From Cryptomeria japonica (taxonomy: Eukaryota; Streptophyta; Pinopsida; Cupressales; Cupressaceae): a DNA stretch of 52,500 nt. A program made the translations under genes and the position numbers. The notes below the pieces were generated by a model. The model was not told where the DNA came from and searched no databases. It saw only the letters and a list, made by a program, of their open reading frames with translations. The stretch is taken from contig NC_081411.1 in NCBI RefSeq assembly GCF_030272615.1, positions 38,448,140 through 38,500,639 on the forward strand, written 5' to 3'. Numbering within the stretch: the first letter of the stretch is position 1; every line of letters starts with the position of its first letter. Shown here one piece after another: positions 35,233-46,247 of this stretch.

Positions 35233-36487
35233 CATATGGATAGGAGCACGCAATATCCAAAGTTTACTTAGGTACCAATAAATGCATGGATAGGAGAACA
35301 GTAGAGACCATCAATTGTGGGAGACCGCCCGCCATTGTTGGAGCTCTCCGTTTCTTTCATTAATCTTATTGTTTTCTTAATGCTTGTATGCACTAGGATT
35401 CTAATTTTCATTGATTATTACCAAAAGAAGATTAAAAAAATGATGAAATATAGACAACAGAACTCTATTGATACATACTTTTGTATGTCTGAAAATCTTA
35501 CCAAGAAGACTTAGAAAATAATTAAATCTCTCTTTAATAAGATTTTCATTTCTGATACAAGAATAGAGGTTTCCTAAATATATAACCACTTAATGAACCC
35601 TCTCCCCTAAAACAAAGAAATTACAGCACAGCACAGAAGCGGACATGCTCAGACAACAAACCTGCTGACAGAGCAACTTTCGGACTCATAAACTTTACCA
35701 TTGTTATTACATTTCGTTTTATTACATGGCGTAGCGAAATTCTCGCTAAGAGTTATTGTCGTCAAAAGCTTAAAGAGAATAGATTGCGATGTAATGTGAA
35801 GACTCACAGCGGCTCATAATATTCGAACAACCTGAATAGACAGAACTCGAATGCGTCTCTCTTACTTCCAAAGAAACGTGCAAATGATAAAAACTGTAAG
35901 TTTTCAATTTAGTTTTGTACTTCAATAACAAAAGCGAAATATTCAACAAATTTGAAATTGCCTTCAAATCCACATGCCGAGAAAGTCGGATTTATTTATT
36001 GTATTTATACTCCACGCCAGAAACTTATGCGGGGCTCGATGGAGAACCAGATATAAATAGAACGGGGGAGAAATGTGGAAAAGGAGGGATAAAGAGGTGG
36101 TCTCTTGAAGAAATTCTGATTATTTAAAATCTTTTTCTAAAAAGTAGGAGTCCTTATTTTTAGGGCTGCAAATTTAAGTAGGTCAAAATAAGGTGGGGTA
36201 AAACAAGTTTTTTTGTTGAACTGCACTATAGAATTTATGAACCACTAACTTAAAAATATTCCTAAAAAATCTCAACAGCTGCATGTTTATTGATTTCTCA
36301 ACCAATGATGAATGCTCAAGCAATGAATTTCTTCATTGTTTTAAACAGTTTTCAATTTTGGATATAAATGCTTACAATGAATAAATAAAATGTTTTGAAG
36401 GCAGATTAAATGAAGCTTACACAAAATAATCAGTTGATATAAAATAATTAATTGAAAAAAAAAATAAAAAATTCCATACATGTTCGC
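35233..36487. other. Low-copy intergenic DNA upstream of the SDR gene
   Basis: No counterpart elsewhere in the window and no convincing coding region; short ORFs on both strands (35317-36127) look random. It becomes AT-rich towards the SDR promoter. Confidence 0.5.
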
Positions 36488-36493
36488 TATAAA
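36488..36493 (+). promoter_or_regulatory. Candidate TATA box of the SDR gene
   Basis: TATAAA in 'gctataaagcg', 52 bases before the proposed ATG at 36545. Transcription starting about 30 bases downstream would give a short 5' UTR. The position supports the ATG at 36545 rather than 36673. Confidence 0.5.
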
Positions 36494-36544
36494 GCGGGCT
36501 CTTTTAAAGCTATTATATTCTAGGGTATTCTATAGCTCCAGAAC

Positions 36545-37623
36545 ATGTCTACAAGAGAGGTCGCAGCTGCTCTCTGGAGAAGGTTTAGTTTTCCTTTAAC
36601 ATTCCTCACTCTTGTAAAGTTATCTGAAACGAAATTGATATTTTCTGAAAGCTTCATATTTCATTAACCTATATGCTGAGTTTACACTCATTAACAGTTC
36701 TCTCTGTCAATGAATGCCAGTTTTCTTTACATAAGCACATTAAAACAGGGCCTGGTAACTCTCCTGGGAACTCTCATGAGTTAAATTTTTCAAAGTATTT
36801 TTTGACCAAAAATGTATTTGTTAAATGCAGACTTCAAGGCAAGGTTGCAATAATCACAGGCGGATCTGGAGGCATTGGGGAGGCCACTGTTCGGTTATTC
36901 GCAAATCATGGAGCCAAAGTCATTATTGCAGACATTGCAGACGACGCTGGTATCAAATTGGCGAAAACCCTTTCGCCCTCGGTGACATATATTCACTGTG
37001 ACGTGAGCAAGGAGCAAGATGTAAGTGCGACCGTGGATTTGGCCATGGAAATGCACGGGAAGTTGGACATTATGTATTATAACGTAGCAGCTGCCGACAG
37101 GCTAAAACAGAGCGTGGCGGAGTATGATATGCGGGATTTCGAGCGAGTGATGAATATCAATGTAAAAGGAGTAATGCACGGCATTAAGCATGCAGCCCGC
37201 GTTATGATTCCGAATAGAACGGGTTGCATTATGTCTACAGCTAGTATTGGAGGAATAATGGGAGGTAGTTCTTACTTCTACACTGCCTCCAAACATGCCG
37301 TTGTTGGGCTTACTAAGAACGGTGCAGCAGAGCTGGGAAGAAGTGGTATACGAGTAAATTGTTTTTCTCCAGCTGCAATACCCACAAATCTGGTATTGAA
37401 TTCTATGGGAATGATCCCTTCAGCAGAGGCAAAGGCCAAGGTTGAGGCCGCGATTGAGGGCGCAGGACCCTTAAGGGAAGCCAATCTTAAAGCAGAGGAT
37501 ATTGCAGAGGCTGCTCTGTATCTGGCTAGTGAGGATTCCAAATACGTAAACGGTCACAATCTGGTGGTGGATGGGGGAATAACGGTTGTATTAGATGAAA
37601 CAGCGGTGTTTGGAAAATACTGA
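36545..37623 (+). CDS. Short-chain dehydrogenase/reductase, SDR110C-like, two exons
   Basis: Predicted join of 36545-36582 and 36831-37623, 276 residues, the usual size for plant classical SDRs of the xanthoxin/secoisolariciresinol/momilactone dehydrogenase group. Exon 1 starts MSTREVAAALWR. The phase-2 junction AG|A restores Arg13, giving R-L-Q-G-K-V-A-I-I-T-G-G as in the family. Motifs: T22-G-x3-G-I-G29 dinucleotide site; Asp47 after the second strand, favouring NAD(H); Asp70; Asn123; Ser151; Tyr163-x3-Lys167 (YTASK), so the catalytic tetrad is complete; C-terminal NGHNLVVDGG. The usual NNAG motif reads YNVA (96-99), which is odd. The longest ORF starts at ATG 36673, but its first 52 residues are unrelated to SDRs and lie in the intron. 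Expected role: NAD-dependent oxidation of a secondary alcohol in specialised or hormone metabolism, cytosolic; the substrate is unknown. Confidence 0.88.
36583..36830 (+). other. Predicted intron of the SDR gene
   Basis: 248 bases, AT-rich, AG|GTTTAG donor and T-rich acceptor ending AAATGCAG|A. Removing it keeps the frame and restores the family N-terminus. An intron just before the glycine-rich strand is common in this plant SDR group. Confidence 0.72.
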
Positions 37624-38290
37624 TAGGGAGTTTCTTAAAAAAAATTGTAAGACTTTAGTGGAAGTCCATATATCACTTTGACATAATATCACAGGGTGAC
37701 GGATAGGTTTAGGTTATAATATAGGTTCTTCTTGTTTAAACTTGAAAGTAAAATAGGTGTATTTATGTAATTTATATTTAATAAGTAATAGATTTTTTAT
37801 TTACTAAGTTAATAATTAAACTGATTTGACAAATAAGAGATGATGTTATAAGTTACATAATATAATTGTTAAATTGTAAATTATCTTATATTATATTTAT
37901 TTAATTTCATTCTCTTTACAATGCATGATGTACAATAATGATACATTAATGATATTAAGGAATTTCATGTTGCAATGTTGTAAATAAAATCTTTAACTTA
38001 ATTGTCATAGTCATTTATACATACCATAAATAACAATAATTTTTAATATTTATCTTACTTATTTTCTTATTGTGTAGTTGATGAGAGGGGTAAACCAATT
38101 GCAATGAAATTCATTTAGTCTTCCAATATTAAAGTTTGAGAGTGACTTTGTGTTAATATTAAATTCTATATTTTATAAATTTTTGGCTTTAATGAAGGGT
38201 TTGATTTTAAGTGCAAAGAAAAAGGTGTGTTATAGGTGAATGTAATCTACAAAAAGAGAAAATCAAAATTATAATGTTAATTGTATGCCA
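37624..38290 (+). repeat. SDR 3' UTR and flank, shared with other sites
   Basis: The first 120 bases (3' UTR side) recur at about 44340-44480. The rest (about 37720-38290) recurs at 14640-15245. AT-rich. No strong polyadenylation signal was placed; AATAAA-like sequence occurs at 37983-37988. Confidence 0.6.
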
Positions 38291-38879
38291 TGAAAAGAAG
38301 TGGATCGATGTGTTATGTACCTCAAATTAAAACATGATTAGATATATTCCAATGGTTTTTATCATATGAATTAAAAATATTTCTACTTGTTCTTGAAACA
38401 TTTGAGATATTACTACTTTAGATACAATTAAGATAACTGATTTATTTGTTGACTAATGATGTTCAATAGTCAAGAATCAACTATAAAGCTAACTACTTCA
38501 TAGTTTTTATTGAACCATAATTTTTGCAACTTTTCAACATGTCTATAACTAGTTGCAATTACATTCTCAAAATGATAATATGAACCAACTCAATATGTAA
38601 TAAAGTTTTTAAATACTATATGATATTCTCTTAAAACAACTACATAATTATTAAGTAATTTTTCATAGATCTTTATATTATGAATTCTAGTTTACACAAG
38701 ATTATACTACACAACTTTCAATGTCATATATATTTATTACATAGTGATAACCAACTTTTGATTTTAACGCCAATGTGCTCCTTTACATAGTAAGCACATA
38801 ATAGGAGAAAGTAGGAATTCCTTAAAGCTATACTTTTAAAGACATAGTTTAAAAAGGATTTTATTTTAGTAAAAAATGT
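38291..38879. other. AT-rich, no gene seen
   Basis: No coherent frame or repeat match between the SDR flank and the second, broken SDR copy. Confidence 0.5.
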
Positions 38880-39041
38880 AAACTACAATGGAAAATGAAT
38901 TTGTTGGGATCACTAAAAATGATAAAACCAAGATGAGAAAATGTGGTATAAGTGTAAATTATTTTTTCCTTATAGTTCCCAAAGAACTGGCAATGAATTG
39001 TGTGGAAAAAACCTCTTTAGTAGAGGTACAAGCCAAGGTAG

Positions 39042-39316
39042 TGTTAGGAATATGAAGTCTAACGGTCATATGGTTGTTCATCTTCCTAGACTCTTCACTT
39101 GATAGCTGAATATGATTGTATAAATAGATGAGTGCATGCCATGTAAACATTAAAATTGGTTAATAGATGTTATTCCTTTCTTGCAAGTAGATGTAACCAT
39201 TTTTATGGTGAACCACGTAAATATTGTGTCATGTGTTATTTGTGTTTGCCTTAATTTGATTTCTATTGTTTTGTGTTCATTATTATGTGTTTTCTCTACT
39301 CGATTTAAAACTAACA
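39042..39316 (+). repeat. 5' LTR of the 3.2-kb element
   Basis: 275 bases, TG...CA, with a TATA-like 'gtataaatagatg' at about 39118-39130 as core promoter. Confidence 0.93.
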
Positions 39317-39318
39317 AT

Positions 39319-39331
39319 TGGTATCAGAGTC
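39319..39331 (+). other. Primer-binding site of the 3.2-kb element
   Basis: TGGTATCAGAGTC, complementary to initiator Met tRNA with one late mismatch. Confidence 0.92.
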
Positions 39332-39344
39332 ATGGTTGGCTTGA

Positions 39345-41712
39345 GCAGAGATAGAGGAAGAAGGAGAAGGTAAAATTCATAAATTCTATGGTAGTTTTAA
39401 ATTCCATATAAAACTATGCTTCAAGCATCGTGTACATTGGTGGGATGGCTGGAAGAAAGAGAGGAACTCAGTTGAAGAGGAGAATCCAGTGAAAGAGAAG
39501 GATGTTGGGATTCTCATTTTCTCTCCTCTTAGGTCAGCTTTGGCACTTATTGGCCAAACTATTAATGGTTGGGAAATTGTTGGTATTCATCTGGTGAAGG
39601 TTGAACGTCATGATACCTTGGTTGGAGTTGAAGATAGTCCCTGTATAGACACAGGAATGTCTGAGGAGAAAGATGCTAGAAAAGAGGTTGTCGTTGAAGA
39701 AGATGAAATCAAGAGATTGTCGTAGGAAGAGTGTATGCTATTCGAGACCCACGTTAAATTTGTTGTTGACTCCCAGGATGAGGAGGGTGCATATTGGAGT
39801 GACATAGAAGGGCAAGGAAGCCTAGGAGAAATTGTGGCTTCAAAGGGCTCTACAGATGACATGGCCATGGAAAAAATGAAGAAGCACTCCCATGATGATG
39901 AGGACAACCTTTGCATAGATAATTTCACAAAAGACTTTGAATCTATGGACGTAGATGAAGAAGTGCAAGATAAAAGATGGTTTTCTGGTTTGAAGCGGAA
40001 GCGGCCATTGATAGGAGTAGAGGAAAATGGGCATCGCTCCAAGTGGTTTAAGGTGTCAAAGGCAAAGAAAGAAGATATGATTCACTAACCTGATTGGATC
40101 GATGTGGATAAAAAGGAGGTTGATGAGGATGGAGGAGGATTCAGGGTGCATGTCGGTCATGAAGCAGAGGATGCTCAGAAAGAAGCCCATTGTGGGGGTC
40201 AACCACTGTGTGGAGCATATTGAGATGAAGGACTCATCTGCACCCAGAAATTCCACCTCCTCCATGTTGGTGGTGACCCATCTAAAGAACGTGGCGGCTT
40301 GATAGAAAAAGGGGTGGTGACAAAGGAGGTGTGCCTCATGATTTGTGGTATACGACATGTGATGGCTCTGCGGAGGAGGATTAAAGTAACTCACCTTGTT
40401 GATTTCCCCATCCACCTTTTTCCAGCCATCTCCGACTTCTCTTCTCGCCTCCCCTATTTTCCTAAGGAAGAAGAAATGCTTAGGCAGATTTTCGAGAGCG
40501 GAAACGACAATGCAAAGTTCTCTAGCAAGGAATACATCGTGACACTCCTATGGAAACAACAATTATGCCTTGCAGAGTTCCAGTGAAGCAATTAGTGCTC
40601 TCATTGATCTTTTGTTTAATGACGAAGATTTAAAAAATTCTCCAGCAGGAAATGTAGGTGCTCCAACAATTTTGACTAATGATGACTTTGTGGGTCGCAT
40701 TGTCTTCAACCCGAATGAGGTGCCCTCTCTAATGCCCTTCGACAGTCTTCTAGCGGTGCAGTGGTACAGGCTGGAGGTGCATGATCTCCATCTCTCTGAT
40801 AAGTGTTGGTACTCGGAGGTGACTTGTAAGGTGTAGCTAGGCAATCAGATGCTCAAGACATGGCTTTCTACTACCAGTCCTTAGTGCACTAAGGATCTCA
40901 GTAAGGAAGGGGCACAAAATGGGCCATCACTCATGCCCGGCGGTAGTCATGTTTCCTCTAACTGTATTCATGACATGGATCACCTACTGATGGTAGAATA
41001 CGTGTATACCGTCACTCTGCATATGGAATTAAGTGTAGGAATAATTGTAGAGGACCTAGGTGACATTTGTACAGGTGATTTGGAGCCTGTGAAGCCGTTA
41101 CTAAATGCTTGTAATAATTCGGTGTTTCAGATTCCTGGCCTGCCAAATCAGAACAATGGTTCTTTTATCACTAGCGGTTCATGGGAGTCGAGCCATCAAT
41201 GGATAGTAATTGTGACAAGGTAGGTTCTCAAAATGTGGGTGCTCTGGCTGTGTTGTTTTTCTCTAGATTTGGTGTGGTGTCTTTCCATTATGAGACTCAA
41301 ATACATTACCTAGGAAGGAATTTTAGCATCTGAGCTATTGAGTTTCTAGACCGAGGTAGGTCATTGATCCTGCGCTTTCAGTTAGAGGAGCAGATAAACA
41401 AAATAAAGGTAGAGAGATGCTTCGATAATGTGTTTTGGAAATGTCTTGATGCGCATTTTCAGAATGATGGGTTTGAACAAGTTCACAGGCTTAGTGTTGA
41501 CAATGAAGTTGATTTGCCAGACCGCCTAGAAGAGGACCAGTGGACCCAACTGCCTGTTTACTGGAAAGAGGTCGTGTTTGAGCGAATTGATGATTACTTG
41601 CATGTGAAACTGTAGGAGGAGGAAACGGTCGATGTTTTGTGTGTCTCTCACATGAGCGTTGGGAATCTGGCAGAGTTGTTTGATGATGAAAATAATGAGA
41701 CTCTTTAGATGC
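39345..41712 (+). pseudogene. Unknown coding cargo of the 3.2-kb element
   Basis: The frame 39345-40088 is open for 247 codons except a TAG at 39723. It includes DGWKKERNSVEEENP, an acidic middle (VVVEEDEIK; SMDVDEEVQDK) and a basic KRKRPLIG patch. Further frames continue in the same direction with frame changes: 40299-40586 (DFSSRLPYFPKEEEMLRQI), 40570-40836 (DDFVGRIVFNPNEVPSL; LAVQWYRLEVHDLHL), 40933-41223 (DICTGDLEPVKPLLNACN) and 41364-41615 (DRLEEDQWTQLPVYWKEVV). Composition is protein-like throughout, but I recognise no domain. It could be a decayed, highly divergent element protein or a captured host gene. Confidence 0.5.
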
Positions 41713-41932
41713 TCTGTTACGGGGGGGCTCAAGAGCAGGAGACTGTTGAAAGCGTGTATTTTGCATCTATTGGAAGTTTTATTCAGTCTGACGTGCTTTG
41801 GAGAAGATTAATTCGAAGTGTTTGTGAGCAGTCTCTGGCATAGTTACAATCTTTTGAAAGTCTAGTTAGAATGTGAGTTTTGAAATGAAAATGCAGGGAT
41901 GTTGTTATGCATAGATGTACCAGTTAGCCTTC

Positions 41933-41943
41933 AAGGGGGAGAT
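41933..41943 (+). other. Polypurine tract of the 3.2-kb element
   Basis: AAGGGGGAGAT directly before the 3' LTR. Confidence 0.9.
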
Positions 41944-42217
41944 TGTTAGGAATATGAAGTCTAACGGTCGCATGATTGTTCATCTTCGTAGACTCTTCAC
42001 TTGATAGCTGAATATGATTGTATAAATAGATAAGTACAGGCCATGTAAACATTAAAAATTGGTTAATAGATGTTATTCCCTGCTTGCAAGTGGATGTAGC
42101 CACTTTTATGGTGAACCACGTAAATATTGTATCATGTTATTTGTGTTTACCTTAATTTACTTTCTATTGTTTTGTGTTCATTATTATGTGTTTTCTCTGC
42201 TCAATTTAAAACTAACA
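41944..42217 (+). repeat. 3' LTR of the 3.2-kb element
   Basis: 274 bases, aligned end to end with 39042-39316. Confidence 0.93.
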
Positions 42218-42265
42218 GATAGAGGTCACAACTTAGGGCATCACCAACTTAAAGAGATGATTCTT

Positions 42266-44325
42266 AAATGAAAGGATTTTTTTTAAGCTTTCTCTATGTT
42301 TGACCAGTGAGGGGTCCAAATATTTAAGCCATTTAAAAATGGTGGTGGAAGGAAATGTTGAGCGATTGGAGCAATAGTAGTCAAGCTATGGTTTCGGGTG
42401 TAGTGGCAGACAAGGAGGAGGGCGATGAAGTGGATTATGTGGGGTCTTTAGGTAGCAGTATGCTCTTGATATGTTTGCCTCTGTCTTTGAATAGGTCTTC
42501 TTGGTTTCATTTTACTGGTGTTGTCTGGTAAAGCCTGGTGTTCTAAGCGATATGTTGCCCCTTTAAATCTCTTTGTGGCTACGCTTTTTGTGGGTATTGA
42601 AATGTTTTCTGGTTTTCCCATTTTGTTTTGTGTCAAGGCAGCATTTTTCCTCACTTCTTCGGTTTTATTCCTTATTTTGGGAAGTGTTTAGTTGGATGGA
42701 GAGGGAGATCTTGGAGCGGGTGTCTAGATATTTCTAAAGGAGTGAGGGACTTCTCGTCAGTTCTTGTTGATACTATTGCTACTTTTGGTGTCATTGTGGT
42801 TGCAAGGATGTTTGTGTTGGTTGCCAAGGATATGTTTTGTGGATCCTTTATTATATGGTTTTATGTTTGTCGAGGTGGTTTTCTTTCTAGGAGCTCTATT
42901 TTTGGAGTTAATTTTGGCATGGGTATTTCAGATGTGGCGTGTGGCTTTGATGTTGTAGTGGGATATGATTCTGGGTTTGTGGCTATTTCTGTTTCCATGG
43001 TTGTTGTGGTTGGATAGATGCCGGTTGCTATGGTGTTGAGGGGAATTCTTCGACCATTTTGGTTATGGAAGGGGGAGCATTGTTGACCTCATTTCCTTTC
43101 CCTTCATTTTGCCTAGCATGGGTTCTTTTGTCCTGGTTGTGGCCATCCTTCACAACCTGTCACGTTTGGTGTTGTTTATTTTTCTTTGGAAACTATTGGT
43201 TTCTCCTATTTGACCTACATGAGCTAGTTTACTCGGGCTATCATCGGTGATGATTTCTTATTGGTAGGTTCTTACACCGGTATTGATTATTCTCTAAGAA
43301 CAAGATCTGTTTATGGTGGGATCTTTATGGTTTTGGTACTGATTGGTGTGAATGATGTTGTTGTCTCTCCTTTGGCTACTTATGTTTCCTATTGTGGTGG
43401 TTATGCTGAGTTTCTTGTTGTTTCTTTTTGGTTGTGGTGTTTTTGTGTTCCCTTTTGTTGTTTGGGGTTTTGGCTTTTGGCCTTGAGGTTTATTTCTTCT
43501 TGACCAGTTTTTATTATCATTCTTTGGTCAGTGGTAGACATAAGTGTGTTTTCAATTGTTCTTGCCTATTCGAATCCTATTTAGGTGTAGTGCTTCTAGT
43601 GCAACAAATCTTTTGGGTTCCATGTGCTCAAGATGATGGATATGTTAGATTTTCTATCTTCCAAGACTTGGAGCTACTAGAAGGGGGTTTTCTATTCACT
43701 CTTTTAAATCATACTCATTTTTCTCCTATAGAGGTGGAGAGAGTACAAGTGCTTGTTATTTAGGTGGAGCTATTTGTTATTGAGGTGGAGATAAGTTTTG
43801 CATGAGATGATTGGAGGTGTTATATGGGGTTGTGGGAGCCTTTGTTTAGTTATCACTCTTTTAATCCTATTGAGGTGAAGGTTTAGAGTGACTCTTAGAT
43901 TTTCTTTTGTTATTTAAATTATAGAAGAGCTTAAGGAAGGTGATATTTCTATGCACTTTTATCGAAGGAACTTAAGAAAGGTGAGGGTTTTATGCACCAT
44001 GAGAGAAGATATTAAAGGTTTTAATCTTTGTCAATATTTTTTTTTTGTTTTTAGGACTTAGGATTGTTGTCTCTTTGAGCTAGATGATTTTGGGTCTACA
44101 TCTTTGATGATATAATAGTTATGTTTCTCTTGTCCATTATGATGTTGTTTGGTAGTTGATTAGCTATTGTTTGGTTTCTCTTTCCTATACTAGCATTTCA
44201 TCAATTGTTTCCCAATCTTGGCAAAATTCGATTGTAAGGGATTTTCAATCTCCTCAAAACCTATTTTAAACTAATAAAAAGCAATTATAAAAGATAATTG
44301 AAAATTATGTTAATATTTATTATAT
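42266..44325 (+). mobile_element. Second insertion in the SDR pseudogene, probably a LINE-like fragment
   Basis: About 2 kb of T/G-rich sequence with no counterpart in the SDR gene, bounded by SDR-like segments on both sides. It ends 'ctaataaaaagca', an A-rich tail of the type seen at 3' ends of plant non-LTR elements. Weakly similar strings flank it (AAAGAGATGATT near 42251, AAAAGATAATT near 44298), possibly a decayed target duplication. Phe/Val/Gly-rich ORFs at 42628-43763 look like products of base composition, not proteins. The element class is tentative. Confidence 0.4.
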
Positions 44326-44480
44326 TATTTTCTCCCACCATTGGAAAGCTATGAAAGGGAATATTTTAAAAAAATGCAAGACTAACATTACAAATTTTGT
44401 AGGTGAAAAATTCGATCAACAACTTTGATATGATAATATACATAAGAGAGTTAGATTATAATAAAGACTTCTTGTTTAAT

Positions 44481-45839
44481 GTTATGTAGCATAATAGTTT
44501 GGTGGCACTTTTATAATAGGATCAATAAATATGTTTAGGTGGATGGTGAAATTAATTAAAAGAATAGAGTACATGTATTTGACAGAAAAACTAAAATAAA
44601 AATGATCAAGTAACATATAAATTAACAATTATTTAATTTTTCATTTTATTCTGTAAAAATTAAAAAAATTATTAGATGGATGCTAAAATTAATCGTTATA
44701 GTATAGTAGATGTGATCAAAGAAAATTGAATATAAATTATATCATTTCTTTTACAATAGGTTTGTAAGATTCTATAAAATTAAATAGGAATTAAAATATA
44801 CATATTCACAAGAAAGGTTGGGTGGCAGACAACATCACACCCCCCAAAGTCAAACTATAAAAGCCCTAAAAACTTATAACAATAGAAAATGAAGTCTCTT
44901 AAGTGGTGAGAGAAACACCGATTGATGGAGCTTGAGTGTTCAAGTCATGTGGTTTACCCCATATATTAGCAAGGTTTGAGGTGATTTTAGGAATAGACAA
45001 TCCATCATATTCTTTATCTTTGTCTTTGTCTTTGTCTTTAGTGGGCATTGGAGAAATTTATAAATTCAATTGGGAAAACTACTTCAAAATATCATGAGAT
45101 GACAAACTAGAACCAACATCATTTCATGGCCCTACATCCCTAGAAGGCCACCTAGAATTTACCTTCCTAGGGGAGAGTCAAATTATCATCCAAAAAACTA
45201 AGACAAGATACTATGACTACCAAAATAGTGGTGAGGATCTTGTGACATATGGGGCTGAGAGCAATGCGCTAAGAAACATTGACCTTGCTATCCACCATGA
45301 GTAGGAGAATGGTAATGGGAGGTAAAAGGGTTTAGAAGAACCCCATCAATAGTGAATTATGCATTTCCCAAATGACTAATTATCTCATGAATGTGAGCTT
45401 CCTCCAAGGCCACCTTGTTATCTTAAAATTGTATATAAAATAAAAAATTTGAGAAAATGGTAGTTTAAAATAAAGTGAAATATTTGTACCAACAAAGCAA
45501 TGAGAATAAACTATAGAATTTATATCTTTTCATAATTTAAAAATGGTATCCACCCTAAAAGAATATCAAATTTAAGTATAGTTGAAGTGGATACAAGACT
45601 AGTCTCCTAAAAGAGCCATATGCTATGAGAAAGGCTCTACATAGAAGAGCAAAAAAATTCTAAATTCAACTCCATAATTGTTGGGCACTATGACAAAACT
45701 ATAAAAGGTGTTTGAGTGACTTTTTTTCCCTATAGAACAAGAATCAAAGGTCCTCAACAATAATATTGTTGAGATTAGACCCCACATGTATGCCTTGGAA
45801 AATAATATACCAATAAAAGTGGGCAAGCTTAGGGTCAAT
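44481..45839. other. No gene assigned
   Basis: AT-rich to about 44820, with weak similarity to the SDR 3' flank, then more balanced sequence. A plus-strand stretch at about 45060-45300 has coding-like pieces (EGHLEFTFLGESQIII) but is broken by stops; not identified. Confidence 0.35.
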
Positions 45840-45854
45840 AACAACTTACTAGAT
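45840..45854 (+). repeat. 15-bp target-site duplication, left
   Basis: AACAACTTACTAGAT, repeated exactly at 47988-48002. A 15-base perfect direct repeat at both ends of an insert is typical of target-primed reverse transcription. Confidence 0.85.
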
Positions 45855-45855
45855 T

Positions 45856-46068
45856 ATCAATTGTTTGAATGGGCATATGGATCCTAGCTAGACTATTGCC
45901 AACTTGATCAAAGATTGTTGTGATGTGATTAAAGAGTTGGATGAATTCAAAATCTCTCACGTTTTTCGGGAAGACAATAAAGCGGCGGATTTAATGGCCA
46001 ATATGGCATTGGGCTATGTGGCAAAAAAATGGTGGAGTGTTGATACCATTTCTACTTGCAGTAATTAA
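45856..46068 (+). pseudogene. RNase H domain, C-terminal part
   Basis: The frame from ATC 45856 reads INCLNGHMDPS, a TAG at 45889-45891 where tryptophan is usual, then TIANLIKDCCDVIKELDEFK and ISHVFREDNKAADLMANMAL, to a TAA at 46066. The H-V-x-R-E-x-N-x-A-A-D motif is diagnostic of the plant retroelement RNase H (RVT_3 type); its His and final Asp are present, while the earlier acidic residues were lost by truncation. It would remove RNA from the RNA/DNA hybrid during retrotransposition. Inactive here. Confidence 0.82.
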
Positions 46069-46247
46069 TGAAAAATAATCCTGATTTGATTAAGGTGCTG
46101 AGGAAATGGTTTCCTTTTGATTTCCCTATTCGAATATATAAAAACTTCCCTTGTGCTTGGATTTGTAGTCCTCTTGTGTGGCCCCTATCCTACTTCTGTT
46201 TGGAGACTTGTCTTGTGTGACCTATTTCCTACTTCTATTTGGCGACC

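Larger units (their letters stand above)
39042..42217 (+). mobile_element. Complete 3.2-kb non-autonomous LTR retrotransposon in the SDR pseudogene
   Basis: LTRs at 39042-39316 and 41944-42217, both TGTTAGGAATATG...CTAACA; by eye about 18 substitutions and two indels separate them. An initiator-Met-type PBS lies two bases after the 5' LTR, and a PPT (AAGGGGGAGA) precedes the 3' LTR. The flanking pentamers GGTAG (39037-39041) and GATAG (42218-42222) match at 4 of 5 and lie within the SDR copy, so the target is known. The 2.6-kb interior has no gag, protease, RT or integrase motif but carries long, partly open frames of unknown identity. It therefore depended on proteins from another element. 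Confidence 0.92.
38880..44480 (+). pseudogene. Second SDR copy, 5'-deleted and split by two insertions
   Basis: Three segments are collinear with the intact gene. 38880-39041 matches 37280-37447 (TTGTTGGG, GTGGTATA, GTAAATT, CTGGnnnTGAATT, GCCAAGGT conserved in order). 42218-about 42265 matches about 37447-37500 (CTTAnGGG, CCAA, CTTAAAG). About 44326-44480 matches 37605-37740 (TTGGAAA, then the stop region, TTAAAAAAA, CTTCTTGTTTAA). Between segments one and two lies the LTR element 39042-42217; between two and three lies a roughly 2-kb insertion. The first half of the gene, with the NAD site, is missing, and the frame is broken, so it cannot make an enzyme. Same strand and 1.3 kb downstream: a tandem duplicate. 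Last-segment borders are accurate to about 20 bases. Confidence 0.8.

Noticed and set aside
36673-36830. N-terminal 52 residues of the longest SDR ORF as real protein
   Set aside because: They do not resemble any SDR N-terminus, lie between good splice sites, and removing them restores the family start exactly in frame.
37102-37541. Minus-strand ORFs opposite the SDR gene
   Set aside because: Shadows of a conserved coding exon.
42628-43763. Phe/Val/Gly-rich ORFs as membrane proteins
   Set aside because: Overlapping frames in a T/G-rich insert are all hydrophobic because of base composition; no signal or domain, and they lie inside a mobile insertion.
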